A DNA stretch of 64,000 nt from G965215145 sp965215145 (GCA_965215145.1 OZ244038.1:2294001-2358000), one strand, 5' to 3'; numbered from the stretch's first letter, positions 15,398-24,197 are shown. The notes: generated from the sequence alone by a model not told the origin. A program made the numbers and translations.

Positions 15398-16279
15398 TCA
15401 GGAGCTCTTCTTGCTCTTCGTCGCACTCGTGCCTGAGTTGGTACCGCCGCTCGAATCATCGTCGGAGTCCCGGCGCTCGATGCGCAGGCGGTTGTGGACG
15501 TCGCGGACGCCGGTGGCGGACTCGGCGAGGTCCTCGGCCATCCGCTTGGCGCGGCGGCTCTCGACGGTGCCTTCGAGCGTGACCTCGCCGTTGTCGACCG
15601 AGACCTCGATCTCGGAGGCGTCGAGGTCGTCGTTCCACATGAGCCGTTCGCTCACGTCCTCGACCGTCCGGTCCGAGGAGCGCTGGTAGCCCTTCGGCCC
15701 CCGGCCGGCGTGCGACTCCGTCTGCCGGTGGTCCCGGTCCTGGTAGCCTCGGTCATACCCGCTGCGGTCACGGCTATAGCCGCGGTCGTAGTCGTTGCCG
15801 TCGTAGTCGTCCCGGTTGTAGTCCTGACCGGAGCCTCGGCTGTAGTAACTGCGGTCCCGACGGCCGTAGTCGCGGCTGTAGCGTCGGCCCGTGCTGCTGC
15901 CGCCATATCCGCGGTCTCCGTAGTCGCGGTCGTACTCATCGCCGTCGTAGCGGCGGCGCTGGGCGTCGTCGTCGCCGAACCACGAGCGGACCTCGTCGCC
16001 GGCCCGGTCGAAGAAGCCGCGGTCGCCGTCGTAATCGTTGCGGTCGGAGTCGCGGCTGTAGCTCCCGCCGCGCGAGGTGTAATCGCGGTCGTAGCCGCCG
16101 CGGTCGTAGTCGCGGTTGTATCCTCCGCTGCGCATGGAGCGGTCGCGGTCGTAATCACGCGAGCCGACGTCGCCCCGACCGTGATCGCGGTCGTGGCCTC
16201 GGTTGTAGCTGGAGCGGCCTCGGTAGCCGCGGTCGTCGTAGTCGCGGGACCCGTAGTCCCGGGTAGCGTAGCGCTGCAT
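15398..16279 (-). CDS. BON-domain protein with long RDY-rich disordered region
   Basis: Residues 1-205 are low complexity, rich in Arg, Asp, Tyr and Gly with repeated RDYDR and RGYDR units, and contain a short SWFGDDDAQRR motif. Residues of about 210-270 form one BON domain (TVEDVSERLMWNDDLDASEI, VTLEGTVESRRAKR, VHNRLRI). BON domains often bind membranes or phospholipid and accompany osmotic-stress proteins such as OsmY. No signal peptide is visible. The tail is Ser/Lys-rich. The gene lies in a stress cluster with a TAGCAG palindrome 116 bp upstream of its start. The RGY-type sequence could support phase separation or nucleic-acid contact, but that is speculation. Confidence 0.8.
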   Translation of the reverse strand: MQRYATRDYGSRDYDDRGYRGRSSYNRGHDRDHGRGDVGSRDYDRDRSMRSGGYNRDYDRGGYDRDYTSRGGSYSRDSDRNDYDGDRGFFDRAGDEVRSWFGDDDAQRRRYDGDEYDRDYGDRGYGGSSTGRRYSRDYGRRDRSYYSRGSGQDYNRDDYDGNDYDRGYSRDRSGYDRGYQDRDHRQTESHAGRGPKGYQRSSDRTVEDVSERLMWNDDLDASEIEVSVDNGEVTLEGTVESRRAKRMAEDLAESATGVRDVHNRLRIERRDSDDDSSGGTNSGTSATKSKKSS

Positions 16280-16394
16280 GGCGGTCCTTACTGGATAGAG
16301 GGGGGAGGGGAAGCGGCACCCCGGCGAGGCGGTCGCCCCAGCGTCGCTCGCCGAGTGCCGGCCACAGGGTACCGAGCGGATCCACAGAACGCAC

Positions 16395-16410
16395 TAGCAG
16401 GCTTCTGCTA
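16395..16410. promoter_or_regulatory. Putative operator TAGCAG-N4-CTGCTA, upstream of the BON gene
   Basis: This is a perfect 6+6 bp inverted repeat TAGCAG-GCTT-CTGCTA, 116 bp upstream of the BON start codon. Four near-identical sites precede other minus-strand genes of the same block (24827, 28572, 30665, 33778). A shared transcription-factor operator is the simplest reading. Confidence 0.6.
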
Positions 16411-16413
16411 ACA

Positions 16414-16518
16414 CGGACTGTGCTATTGCGTTGCGGCCTCGAAGTGCGTCCTCCCCCTCTTCAGACGAGGCTTACAGTCCCGCTCTGCGGGGAGGGGCGG
16501 ATTCTATGGCACAGTCCG
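16414..16518. repeat. Small element bounded by 10-bp inverted repeats
   Basis: CGGACTGTGC (16414-16423) and GCACAGTCCG (16509-16518) are exact inverted repeats 105 bp apart end to end. The interval fills the gap between the BON gene's upstream site and the stop of the response regulator, and holds no reading frame. It may be a MITE-like element or a long imperfect terminator. Confidence 0.4.
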
Positions 16519-16520
16519 CT

Positions 16521-17186
16521 CTAAAGCTCCCCCTGGTCCTTGCACCACCGCACGGCGTAGCGGAGCAGCAGCGGCGAGCTCTTCAGGTCCAGCTTCTCCT
16601 TGAGCCGCTCGCGGTAGACCTCGACCGTGCTCACGGAAAGCGACAGCTGCTCGGCGATGTGGCGCGGCGCGAACCCCTGCCCGACGAGGAGGAAGACCTC
16701 GAACTCGCGGTCGGTCAGCGCCGCCAGCGGGTCGCGGCCGTCGCGGAGGAGCACCTCGGGGCCCGCGTCGCTACGGATGGCTCCGCGGGTGTAGACGTGA
16801 CCGTCGCGCACGGCCCGGGCCGCCCGGACGACCTCCCCGTCGGCGTGGCGCTTCATGACGTAGCCGCGGGCGCCGGCGGCGAGCGCGCGATGGGCGTAGA
16901 GGTCCTCGTCGTGCATCGAGACGACGAGGACGGGCAGCGCCGGGTGGTAGCGGTGGACGCGCTGGATGAGGTCGAGCCCGCTGCGCCCGTCGAGCGTCAT
17001 GTCGGTGACGAGGAGGTCGGGCGAGAGGGCCTCGACGAGGTCGAACGCCTCGGCCTCGGTGGCGACGTCCCCGCACACGGTGAAGTCGGACTCGCGCTCG
17101 AAGAGCTGGCGGAGCCCACGGCGCACGATGGCGTGGTCGTCGACGAGTACGGTACGCGCGGGGTCGCTATGGCCTAGCGGAGCCAT
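16521..17186 (-). CDS. NarL/FixJ-type response regulator (receiver + LuxR HTH)
   Basis: The 221-residue protein starts with a receiver domain: acidic pair VLVDDH, phosphoacceptor Asp in LLVTDMTLDG and conserved Lys in YVMKRH. It ends with a LuxR-type helix-turn-helix (LTDREFEVFLLVGQGFAPRH, IAEQLSLSVSTVEVYRERLK). It is a likely transcription regulator driven by the large histidine kinase encoded just upstream on the same strand, whose HisKA_3 type normally pairs with NarL-like regulators. It could also bind the TAGCAG palindromes of this region, but nothing in the sequence proves that. A start slightly downstream is possible. Confidence 0.9.
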   Translation of the reverse strand: MAPLGHSDPARTVLVDDHAIVRRGLRQLFERESDFTVCGDVATEAEAFDLVEALSPDLLVTDMTLDGRSGLDLIQRVHRYHPALPVLVVSMHDEDLYAHRALAAGARGYVMKRHADGEVVRAARAVRDGHVYTRGAIRSDAGPEVLLRDGRDPLAALTDREFEVFLLVGQGFAPRHIAEQLSLSVSTVEVYRERLKEKLDLKSSPLLLRYAVRWCKDQGEL

Positions 17187-17249
17187 CAGGGGCAGGAGCC
17201 GTTACGGCTGGAGAGGCCGGACAGGAGGGGGACCCGCAGCCCGAAGCCG

Positions 17250-17666
17250 TCAGTCCGAAGGGGGGTCGGAGGTGGAGGAGCCGGGAGCGCCGTTGGCCAG
17301 AAGGCGGCGGATCGTCGGGAGGAGTTCGGTCGCGGCGTCGCGCTTGCGGAGGTAGGCCAGCGCCCCGGCTTCCATCGCCCGGCGGACGAAGGCCTCGTCC
17401 TCGTGGGCGGAGATGACGAGGGCGCGGAGCTCCGGGCGTTCAGCGCTCAGCCGCTCGATGAGCCCGGCCCCGTCCATCCCCGGCAGGGACATGTCGGCCA
17501 GGAGCAGGTCGCAGGAGACGTGGGGGGTCCCGGTGAGGGCGCCGAGCGCATCCTCCGCGCTCGCAGCCAAGCCGCAGAGCTCGAGGCCCGGCTCGCGGGC
17601 GAGCACCTGGGCGTAGGCCCGGCGCATGACCGGGTGGTCCTCGACGAGGTACAGCTGGTGGGGCAT
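17250..17666 (-). CDS. Single-domain response regulator (receiver only)
   Basis: The 138-residue CheY-like receiver has acidic residues in LYLVEDHP, the phosphoacceptor Asp in CDLLLADMSLPGMDG, Ser/Thr in ALVISAHED and Lys in AYLRKRD. No output domain follows; the tail is a short Ser/Pro stretch. It lies between the NarL-type regulator (63 bp downstream) and the hybrid CheB/CheR kinase (153 bp upstream), so it probably acts in the same phosphorelay, as a sink, competitor or protein-interaction switch. Two copies of GCTCGTGGGTTC (17684-17695 and 17701-17712) precede it. Confidence 0.88.
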   Translation of the reverse strand: MPHQLYLVEDHPVMRRAYAQVLAREPGLELCGLAASAEDALGALTGTPHVSCDLLLADMSLPGMDGAGLIERLSAERPELRALVISAHEDEAFVRRAMEAGALAYLRKRDAATELLPTIRRLLANGAPGSSTSDPPSD

Positions 17667-17683
17667 AGGGCAGCGACGCTCCC

Positions 17684-17712
17684 GCTCGTGGGTTCAGCCT
17701 GCTCGTGGGTTC
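17684..17712. repeat. Two direct 12-bp repeats in front of the receiver gene
   Basis: GCTCGTGGGTTC occurs at 17684-17695 and again at 17701-17712, spaced 17 bp, beginning 18 bp upstream of the start codon at 17666. The position suits a regulator site, but the repeat is short and could be chance. Confidence 0.35.
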
Positions 17713-17819
17713 CGGTCCCGCATCCCACCCTCAACCCGACACCGACGGCGGCGGTCCTGCGCCCTCCGTAATTCAGGCGCCCCCCTAACCGGGGATGGGG
17801 CCATCCCCCTGCGCGCCGG

Positions 17820-20800
17820 CTACGCCTTCTGCGTCTCGGGGCCGGGGGCCGCCGGCACGCGGACCACCACGCGCGTGCCGTCGCCGGGGGCCGAGGCGAT
17901 CTCGACGTCCCCCCCCACCAGCTCGACGCGCTCGCGCACGCTGGGGAGCCCGAACCCACCGCTCGCCTGGGGCTGCTCCTTCAGGGCGTTCGCATCGAAG
18001 CCGTAGCCGTCGTCGCCGACCTCGACCACGGCCCGTCCGTCTTCCTTCCAGGCACGGAGCCGCGCGTGCCGCGTCCCGGCGTGCTTGACGACGTTGAAGA
18101 GGAGTTCCCCGAGCACCTGGTAGAGCAGCACGCGCGCCGGCCGGGACGGGACCTCGCAGGGCTCCTCGACCTCCACCTCGACCGTCAGCCCGTGTTGCTC
18201 CTCCTTCTGGAAGGCGAGCCAGAGGAGGATCTCCTCCAGCCGCTCGGACTCCAGCACCGGCGGGCTCAGCTCGACCACGAGCGACCGCGTGAGGTCGGTC
18301 GCCTGGTCGTGGATCTCTCCGAGCTGGTCGAAGAGCTCCTCGGCCTCCTCCCCGGGGTGGGCACTGCGGGCCAGGCCGAGCGTGAGGCCGAGACCGAAGA
18401 GCTGCTGCTGGAGGTCGTCGTGGAGGACCTGGGCGATGCGCTGGCGCTCCTCCTGCTCGGCGACGGTCAGCCGGGCCGAGAGCGCGCGCACCTCGCTGGT
18501 CCGTTCCTCGACGCGCTCCTCCAACGTGCGGTTGAGCTCGCGGACCTCGGCCTCGGCCCGGACGAGCGCGTCGATGTCGGTGGCCGTGCCGTACCACGCG
18601 GCCTCGGCACCGTCGGCGGCGGGGGCGAGGCGTGCCCGCACGATGAACCAGCGGTAGCTGCCATCCGGCTGGCGGATGCGGTGCCGGCTCTCGTACGGCG
18701 TCCCGTGCTCGACGGCCTCGCGCCACGCGGCCCCGGCGTGCTCCCGGTCGTCGGGGTGGACGAACGCGAGCCACCCCTCCAGGTCCATCGGGAACGCGTC
18801 CATGTCGGCGCTCATCTGGCTGCTCGCGTAATCGATGAGGCCCTCGGGCGTGGCCGTGAACAGCAGGTCCGGCACGGCCTCGACGACCCGCCGCAGGCGC
18901 TCCTCGCTCTGGCGGAGCGCGTCCTCGGCACGGGCACGCTCGACGGCGGCCCACGTCCGCTCGGCCGTCTCCTCGACGAGCGCGACCTCGGCGTCGGTCC
19001 AGTCGTGGGGCGCGCCGTGGTGGACGGCGAAGAGGGCGACGAGCCCGCCGTCTTTGACGAGCGGCACGACCACGAGCGCGGCGACGGGGAGCCCGGCGTA
19101 CTCTTCTCTCTCGGCCGGGCTCAGGCGCTCGTCGTCGGCGACATGGGGAACGACGAGCGTGCGGCCGGCGCGGGCCTCGGCGATGAGAAAGGAGAAGTCG
19201 GAGAGGGCGTACCGCCCGCTCCGGTCAGGCGCGGTGCGGGCGTAGTCGCGGGCGACGACGGCGTGCCGGCCGTCGGGCTCGAGCTCGGCGTAGTGGACGC
19301 GGCTCGCGCCGAGGTGCTCGCCGAGCGTGCGGGCGGCCTCGGCCTGGGCTTCGACCGGGTCGGAGAGCGCGCGGAGCGTGTCGGCGAGGTCGGCCCGGAA
19401 GCCCGCGCGGTCGGCTTCGGCCTGGAGCGCGACCCGGGCGCGGTAGCGCGAGGTCACGTCGCGCGTGGACCCGACGACGAGCGAGACCGAGCCGTCGTCG
19501 GCCAGGAGTGGGCGGAAGATGTACTCGTAGAACCCCTCCTCGCCGTCGGCGCCGGTGTAGGGCGTCTCGTCGGTGAGGCCCTCGGCGGTCTCGAAGACCT
19601 GCTCGATCTGGAGCTGGAGCCGGTCGGCGAGCTCGGCGGGGTAGTCGAGCTCGTGGAACGTCTTGCCCACGGCGTCCGCCAGCTCGAGGCCCCAGAGGTC
19701 GAGGAGCGGCTGGTTGACGAAGAGGATGCGCCCGGCGCGGTCGAAGGCGTAGGCGAAGTCGCTGATGGTGGAGAGCGTGGCGTCGAAGAGGGCCTCGTTG
19801 GCGCGGAGGGCGTCCTCGGCGCGGGCACGCTCGACGGCGGCCCACGTCCGCTCGGCCGTCTCCTCGGCGAGCGAGACCTCGGCGTCGGTCCAGGCACGGG
19901 GCGCTGACTGGTGGACCGATAGCACGGCGCGCAGGCGGCCGTCCCGGACGAGCGGCACGCCGATCTGAGCCGCGATCCCGATCTCGGCGTAGGCCGCCCG
20001 CGCCTCGCCCGAGAGGTCGCCGCTGGCGTCGAGGTCGGGCATGACGAGCGTGCGGCCCTGGCGGAGCGCCTCGATGAGCGCCGGGCCGAACCCGTCCATC
20101 TCGAACGCTCCCGAGAGGCTGGGCACGCCGTCGGTGTAGTCCTGGGCCACGACCACGACCCCGCCCTCGATCTCGCCGTAGTGGACGCGGCTGGCACCGA
20201 GGTGCTGCCCGAGCAGCCGCGTCGCCTGGGCCTGGACGGCCAGGGGGGCGGTGTGCTCGCGGAAGGCGTCGGCGAGGGCGACGCGGAAGGCGGTGCGGGC
20301 GGCGCTGGCGGCGAGCGCGGCCTCGTCGGCCTTGCGGCGCGTGATGTCTACGAACGTGACGACGACGCCGGCGATGCGGTCCTCGGCCGTCCGGTAGGGC
20401 CGGGCGTGGACGAGGTACCACCGGCCATCGGTGCCCTCGACCTCACGCTCCTTCACCTCGAGCCGGTCGACGACGGCCTCGGCGTCCTCGACGAGCCGGA
20501 CGCCGCCGAACTTCTGGGCGAGGTCTTCGAGCGGGCGGCCGAGGTCGGAGGCGAGCACGTGGAAGTGGTCGCGGACGTGCGGCGTGAAGCGCTTGATGCA
20601 GAGGTCGCGGTCGAGGAAGAGCGTGGCGATCTCGGTCGAGACGATGAGGTTCTCGAGGTCGCCTTTGGCGCGGGCCGTCTCGTCGACCTTCGCCTTGAGC
20701 TCGTCGTTGACCGTGCGGAGCTCCTCGGCCATCGACTGCGCCTCCTCCTTCGAGGTCTCGAGCTCCTCGGCCGTGCTCCGCAGCTCCTCGTTGACCGACT

Positions 20801-22934
20801 GGAGCTCCTCGTTCTGCGAGCGCAGCTCCTCCCGGCTCGTCTCGAACTCCTCGTTCGTCACGCGGACCTGCTCGCGTGCGCCCCCGAGCTCTTCTTCGAG
20901 CACGGCCACGAGGTCGGCGTCGTGCGCCGCCGCCGCTACGGGGCGCGCCGCTTCCGCGCGCATCTCGAAGACCACCTGCACGAGGCCGCCGCCGTGCGAC
21001 CCCGCCGGCCGCGCCCGCACGCCGACGCGCCGGTCCTCGCTCCCGACGGTGAGTGTGACCGGCCCGGACGTGGCCGGAGCCCCGTCGCGGCGGGCCTGGA
21101 AGAGCGCCGTCTGCACGGGAGCCCGCAGCTCCGGCCGGAGCAGCTTGACGAGGCTCCGCGTCGGCGCGCCGCCGGAGACCTGGAGGAACGGCGCGGCGTC
21201 GTCCGAGACGTGGACGACCTCGCCCCCCTCGTTGACGAGCACGCTCGGCGGGGCGGTCTCCTCGCGGAGGGCCTGGTGGAGCCGCGCGAACTCGCCCGGC
21301 GGCGGCTCCGGCGGCGCGGGCAGCGGCGCAGCGGCGGGCAGGACGGGCGGCTCGGTGAGCACGCGCGGGACGTGCGGGAGGAAGGGCGCGGGCGTCTCGA
21401 CGTCGAGGCGGCGGTAGAGCCGCGCCCCCTTGTCGAGGGCGTCGAAGAGGTCGGGGCCGCCGTCGGCGGACTCGCTCGTGCCGAGGAAGAGCAAGCCGCC
21501 GGGGCGGAGCGCATAGTGGAAGAGCGCGAGCACCTTCTGCTGGAGGTCGCGCTGGAGATAGATCAGGAGGTTCCGGCAGCTTACGAGGTCGAGCCGCGAG
21601 AACGGGGGGTCCTTGAGGAGGCTGTGGGGGGCGAAGAGGACGGCCTCGCGCAGCGGCTCGCTCACGCGGTAGTGCCCGCTGTCGTGGGTGAAGAACCGCC
21701 GCAGCCGCTCGGCGCTCACGTCCGCCTCGATGGACTCGGGATAGGCCCCCTCGCGGGCCGTGCGGACGGCGGCCTCGCTCAGATCGGACGCGAAGACCTG
21801 CACGGCGGGCGGCTCGGCGAGCGTCGCGGCGTGCTCCAGGAGGAGCATGGCGATCGAGTACGCCTCCTCGCCCGTGGCGCAGCCGGGGACCCACACGCGG
21901 AGCTCGTCCTCCGGCCCCTTCCCCTCGAAGAGCCGGGGCACGGCGCTCTCCAATGCCGCGAACGCCCTAGCGTCGCGGAAGAAGTTGGTGACGGAGATGA
22001 GGAGGTCGTCGAGGAGCACCGCGGCCTCGCCCGCGTCGGCGCGGAGGCGGTCGAGGTAGGCGTCGAGCGAGTCGGCCCCGGTGACGTGGAGGCGGCGGTC
22101 GAGGCGGCGCAGCACCGTCGAGCGCTTGTAGTGGGCGAAGTCGTGGCCGGTGCGCGCGCGGAGCTGGGCGAGGACGTGCTGGAGCGCCTTCTGGCCGTCC
22201 TCGGGGAGCGCCTCCGGCGTCTCGGGGAGCCGCTCCTCGCGGAGCCGCTCGGCGTAGGCGGCGGCCTCGGCCGCGAGCCGCCCCGCCGTCCCGACGACGT
22301 CGACGATGCCGGCGGCGAGGGCCGTCCGGGGCATCTCCTCGAACCGGGCGTCCTCGGGGTCCTGCGCCATCACGCACCCGCCCACCTCGCGGAGCCGCCG
22401 CGCCCCGACGGTCCCGTTCGCGCCCGTGCCCGAGAGGATGACGCCGACGGCGTGCTCGCCGTAGGCGTCGGCGAGGGTGCGGAAGAAGTGGTCGATGGGC
22501 CGGCGCTCGACGCGCTCCTCCTCGATGGGCTCGAGCACGAGGTGGCCGTCCTCGATCAGGAGGTTCTTGTTCGGCGGGATGACGTAGACGTGGCCCGGCC
22601 GGACGGCGACGCTCTCCGTCACCTGGGTGACCGGGAGCGGGAGGCCGCCCTGGAGCACGTCGGCGAGGTGGCTCTCCTCGTCCGGGGCGAGGTGGAGGAT
22701 GACCACGAAGGCGATGCCGTCGACCTCGGGCAGCCCGGCGAAGAACGCCTCGAGCGCCTCGACCCCGCCCGCCGACGCGCCCAGCCCGGCCACGACGAAC
22801 GCCGGCCCCGGCACGCCGCCCACGTCGCCGTCCTCGGTGCCGCGGTCCGGCAGGGTCTCGGCGCACTCGGCGTCCGAGCGCGCCGGCTCATCCGTCGCGG
22901 CGCGTTGCCCCTCCTGATGGTTGTCGTCCGCCAT
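17820..22934 (-). CDS. CheB-CheR-PAS-GAF hybrid with C-terminal HisKA_3 histidine kinase
   Basis: The 1704-residue multidomain protein runs in this order: CheB-like methylesterase (about 43-230; Ser54 in GASAGG, His81 in ILHLAP), CheR methyltransferase (about 245-500; SAM loop PGCATGEEAYS, NLLIYL), a long coiled coil (ELRSQNEELQSVNEELRS region), PAS, GAF, PAS, GAF, PAS, then a HisKA_3 dimerisation domain with phospho-His about 1505 (RIAQVLHDDLQQQL) and a HATPase (NVVKHA, GDDGYGFD, GGFGLPSVRERVE). The CheB catalytic Asp is Asn173 (SGTGANGTVG), so esterase activity is doubtful. No chemoreceptor genes are near. Two response regulators follow on the same strand. A perfect 22-bp tandem array lies upstream. 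It is probably a cytosolic sensor. Confidence 0.92.
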   Translation of the reverse strand: MADDNHQEGQRAATDEPARSDAECAETLPDRGTEDGDVGGVPGPAFVVAGLGASAGGVEALEAFFAGLPEVDGIAFVVILHLAPDEESHLADVLQGGLPLPVTQVTESVAVRPGHVYVIPPNKNLLIEDGHLVLEPIEEERVERRPIDHFFRTLADAYGEHAVGVILSGTGANGTVGARRLREVGGCVMAQDPEDARFEEMPRTALAAGIVDVVGTAGRLAAEAAAYAERLREERLPETPEALPEDGQKALQHVLAQLRARTGHDFAHYKRSTVLRRLDRRLHVTGADSLDAYLDRLRADAGEAAVLLDDLLISVTNFFRDARAFAALESAVPRLFEGKGPEDELRVWVPGCATGEEAYSIAMLLLEHAATLAEPPAVQVFASDLSEAAVRTAREGAYPESIEADVSAERLRRFFTHDSGHYRVSEPLREAVLFAPHSLLKDPPFSRLDLVSCRNLLIYLQRDLQQKVLALFHYALRPGGLLFLGTSESADGGPDLFDALDKGARLYRRLDVETPAPFLPHVPRVLTEPPVLPAAAPLPAPPEPPPGEFARLHQALREETAPPSVLVNEGGEVVHVSDDAAPFLQVSGGAPTRSLVKLLRPELRAPVQTALFQARRDGAPATSGPVTLTVGSEDRRVGVRARPAGSHGGGLVQVVFEMRAEAARPVAAAAHDADLVAVLEEELGGAREQVRVTNEEFETSREELRSQNEELQSVNEELRSTAEELETSKEEAQSMAEELRTVNDELKAKVDETARAKGDLENLIVSTEIATLFLDRDLCIKRFTPHVRDHFHVLASDLGRPLEDLAQKFGGVRLVEDAEAVVDRLEVKEREVEGTDGRWYLVHARPYRTAEDRIAGVVVTFVDITRRKADEAALAASAARTAFRVALADAFREHTAPLAVQAQATRLLGQHLGASRVHYGEIEGGVVVVAQDYTDGVPSLSGAFEMDGFGPALIEALRQGRTLVMPDLDASGDLSGEARAAYAEIGIAAQIGVPLVRDGRLRAVLSVHQSAPRAWTDAEVSLAEETAERTWAAVERARAEDALRANEALFDATLSTISDFAYAFDRAGRILFVNQPLLDLWGLELADAVGKTFHELDYPAELADRLQLQIEQVFETAEGLTDETPYTGADGEEGFYEYIFRPLLADDGSVSLVVGSTRDVTSRYRARVALQAEADRAGFRADLADTLRALSDPVEAQAEAARTLGEHLGASRVHYAELEPDGRHAVVARDYARTAPDRSGRYALSDFSFLIAEARAGRTLVVPHVADDERLSPAEREEYAGLPVAALVVVPLVKDGGLVALFAVHHGAPHDWTDAEVALVEETAERTWAAVERARAEDALRQSEERLRRVVEAVPDLLFTATPEGLIDYASSQMSADMDAFPMDLEGWLAFVHPDDREHAGAAWREAVEHGTPYESRHRIRQPDGSYRWFIVRARLAPAADGAEAAWYGTATDIDALVRAEAEVRELNRTLEERVEERTSEVRALSARLTVAEQEERQRIAQVLHDDLQQQLFGLGLTLGLARSAHPGEEAEELFDQLGEIHDQATDLTRSLVVELSPPVLESERLEEILLWLAFQKEEQHGLTVEVEVEEPCEVPSRPARVLLYQVLGELLFNVVKHAGTRHARLRAWKEDGRAVVEVGDDGYGFDANALKEQPQASGGFGLPSVRERVELVGGDVEIASAPGDGTRVVVRVPAAPGPETQKA

Positions 22935-22986
22935 CCTCGCGTCCTCGGTGGGGTGGATGCGACGCAGCAGAGGGCTAGATGGAAGA

Positions 22987-23138
22987 GGGCCGCTAGGCGC
23001 TCATCCGAGGGCCGCTAGGCGCTCATCCGAGGGCCGCTAGGCGCTCATCCGAGGGCCGCTAGGCGCTCATCCGAGGGCCGCTAGGCGCTCATCCGAGGGC
23101 CGCTAGGCGCTCATCCGAGGGCCGCTAGGCGCTCATCC
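22987..23138. repeat. 22-bp perfect tandem repeat array, about 6.9 copies
   Basis: Six full copies and one nearly full copy (20 of 22 bp) of the 22-bp unit beginning GGGCCGCTAGGCGCTC follow each other without a mismatch. The array begins 53 bp upstream of the CheB-CheR kinase start. A 22-bp period places each unit on the same helix face, and the copies carry no useful reading frame. Confidence 0.95.
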
Positions 23139-23231
23139 TTCCGGCGCGTCGGCAGACGTGCGCAGAACTGATATCTAAAGATACGGCGTGTGCCCACACG
23201 CATTCGCCGAGCCTAACGAGGGCACGGACCC

Positions 23232-24095
23232 CTACCCGCCGACGACCTGCCCGCCGTTGGGGTGGAGCGTCTGGCCGGTCATGTACGAGGCGTCCTGGGA
23301 GGCGAGGAAGACGAAGGAGGGGGCCACCTCCTCCGGCTGCCCGGCCCGCCCCATCGGCGTGTCCTGCCCGAACTCGGCGACCTCGTCGGCGGGGAACGAG
23401 GCGGGGATGAGCGGGGTCCAGATCGGCCCCGGCGCGACGGCGTTGACGCGGATGCCGCGGCCGGCGAGGTTCTGGGCGAGCGAGCGCGTGAAGGCGAGGA
23501 TGGCCCCCTTCGTCGAGGCGTAGTCGATGAGGGCGGGGTGCCCCTCGAACGCCGTGATCGAGGTGGTGTTGACGATGGCGCTGCCCTCTCCGAGGTGCGG
23601 CAACGCCGCCTGCGCCATGAAGAAGTACCCGAAGATGTTCGTGCGGAAGGTCGTTTCGAGCTGCTCCTCGGAGATGGCCGTGAGGTCCTGCCGGACGAAC
23701 TGCACGGCGGCGTTGTTGACGAGCACGTCGAGCCCGCCGAGCGCGCCGACGGTCTGCGCGACGGCGTCGCGGCAGAACGACCGCTGCCCGACGTCGCCCG
23801 CGAGCAGGAGGCAGCGCCGCCCCTCGGCCTCGACGAGCGCCTTCGTCGTCTCGGCGTCGTCGTGCTCGTCGAGGTAGACGACCGCGACGTCGGCCCCCTC
23901 GCGGGCGAAGAGGACGGCCACGGAGCGGCCGATCCCGCTGTCGCCGCCGGTGACGACGGCCACCCTGCCCTCGAGCTTGCCGCTGCCCCGGTAGTCCGGC
24001 GCGATCTCCTGCGGCTGCGGCTCCATGTCGGCCTCGTGGCCGGGGTGCCGGTCCTGGTGCTGGGCCGGGAAGGCGTCGGGGCGGTCGGAGGGCAT
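23232..24095 (-). CDS. SDR-family oxidoreductase (stress-type, YhxC/YdaD-like)
   Basis: This is a short-chain dehydrogenase with NAD(P)-binding TGGDSGIGRS, the structural motif NNAA, catalytic Ser in NTTSITAFEGH and the YASTKGA Tyr-x3-Lys. The first 40 residues (FPAQHQDRHPGHEADMEPQP) are the prefix seen in Gram-positive general-stress SDRs such as YhxC/YdaD. The start is ATG 24095 (MPSDRPDAF); an in-frame GTG further upstream is less likely. The product is about 287 residues. The substrate is not known. Neighbours (YciF-like, FNT, ChaB) fit a general-stress set. Confidence 0.9.
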   Translation of the reverse strand: MPSDRPDAFPAQHQDRHPGHEADMEPQPQEIAPDYRGSGKLEGRVAVVTGGDSGIGRSVAVLFAREGADVAVVYLDEHDDAETTKALVEAEGRRCLLLAGDVGQRSFCRDAVAQTVGALGGLDVLVNNAAVQFVRQDLTAISEEQLETTFRTNIFGYFFMAQAALPHLGEGSAIVNTTSITAFEGHPALIDYASTKGAILAFTRSLAQNLAGRGIRVNAVAPGPIWTPLIPASFPADEVAEFGQDTPMGRAGQPEEVAPSFVFLASQDASYMTGQTLHPNGGQVVGG

Positions 24096-24197
24096 AGCGT
24101 CGTCCGGTACGGGGGGTGTAATGGTCCGGGGTGCCCCGCCCCACACGACGCGCGGCCCGGCGTCGCGGTAAGAGGGGAGGGCGGGGCGCCCCGGTGG

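Noticed and set aside
17684..17712. Operator made of two GCTCGTGGGTTC copies
   Set aside because: Only two short direct copies without symmetry; listed as a repeat, not argued as a regulatory system.
20181..23018. Plus-strand open frame of about 945 codons
   Set aside because: It lies opposite the CheB-CheR kinase coding sequence and has no recognisable domain; a GC-skew artefact.
22987..23138. CRISPR array
   Set aside because: The units are directly adjacent and identical with no unique spacers, and no cas genes are near; it is a plain tandem repeat.
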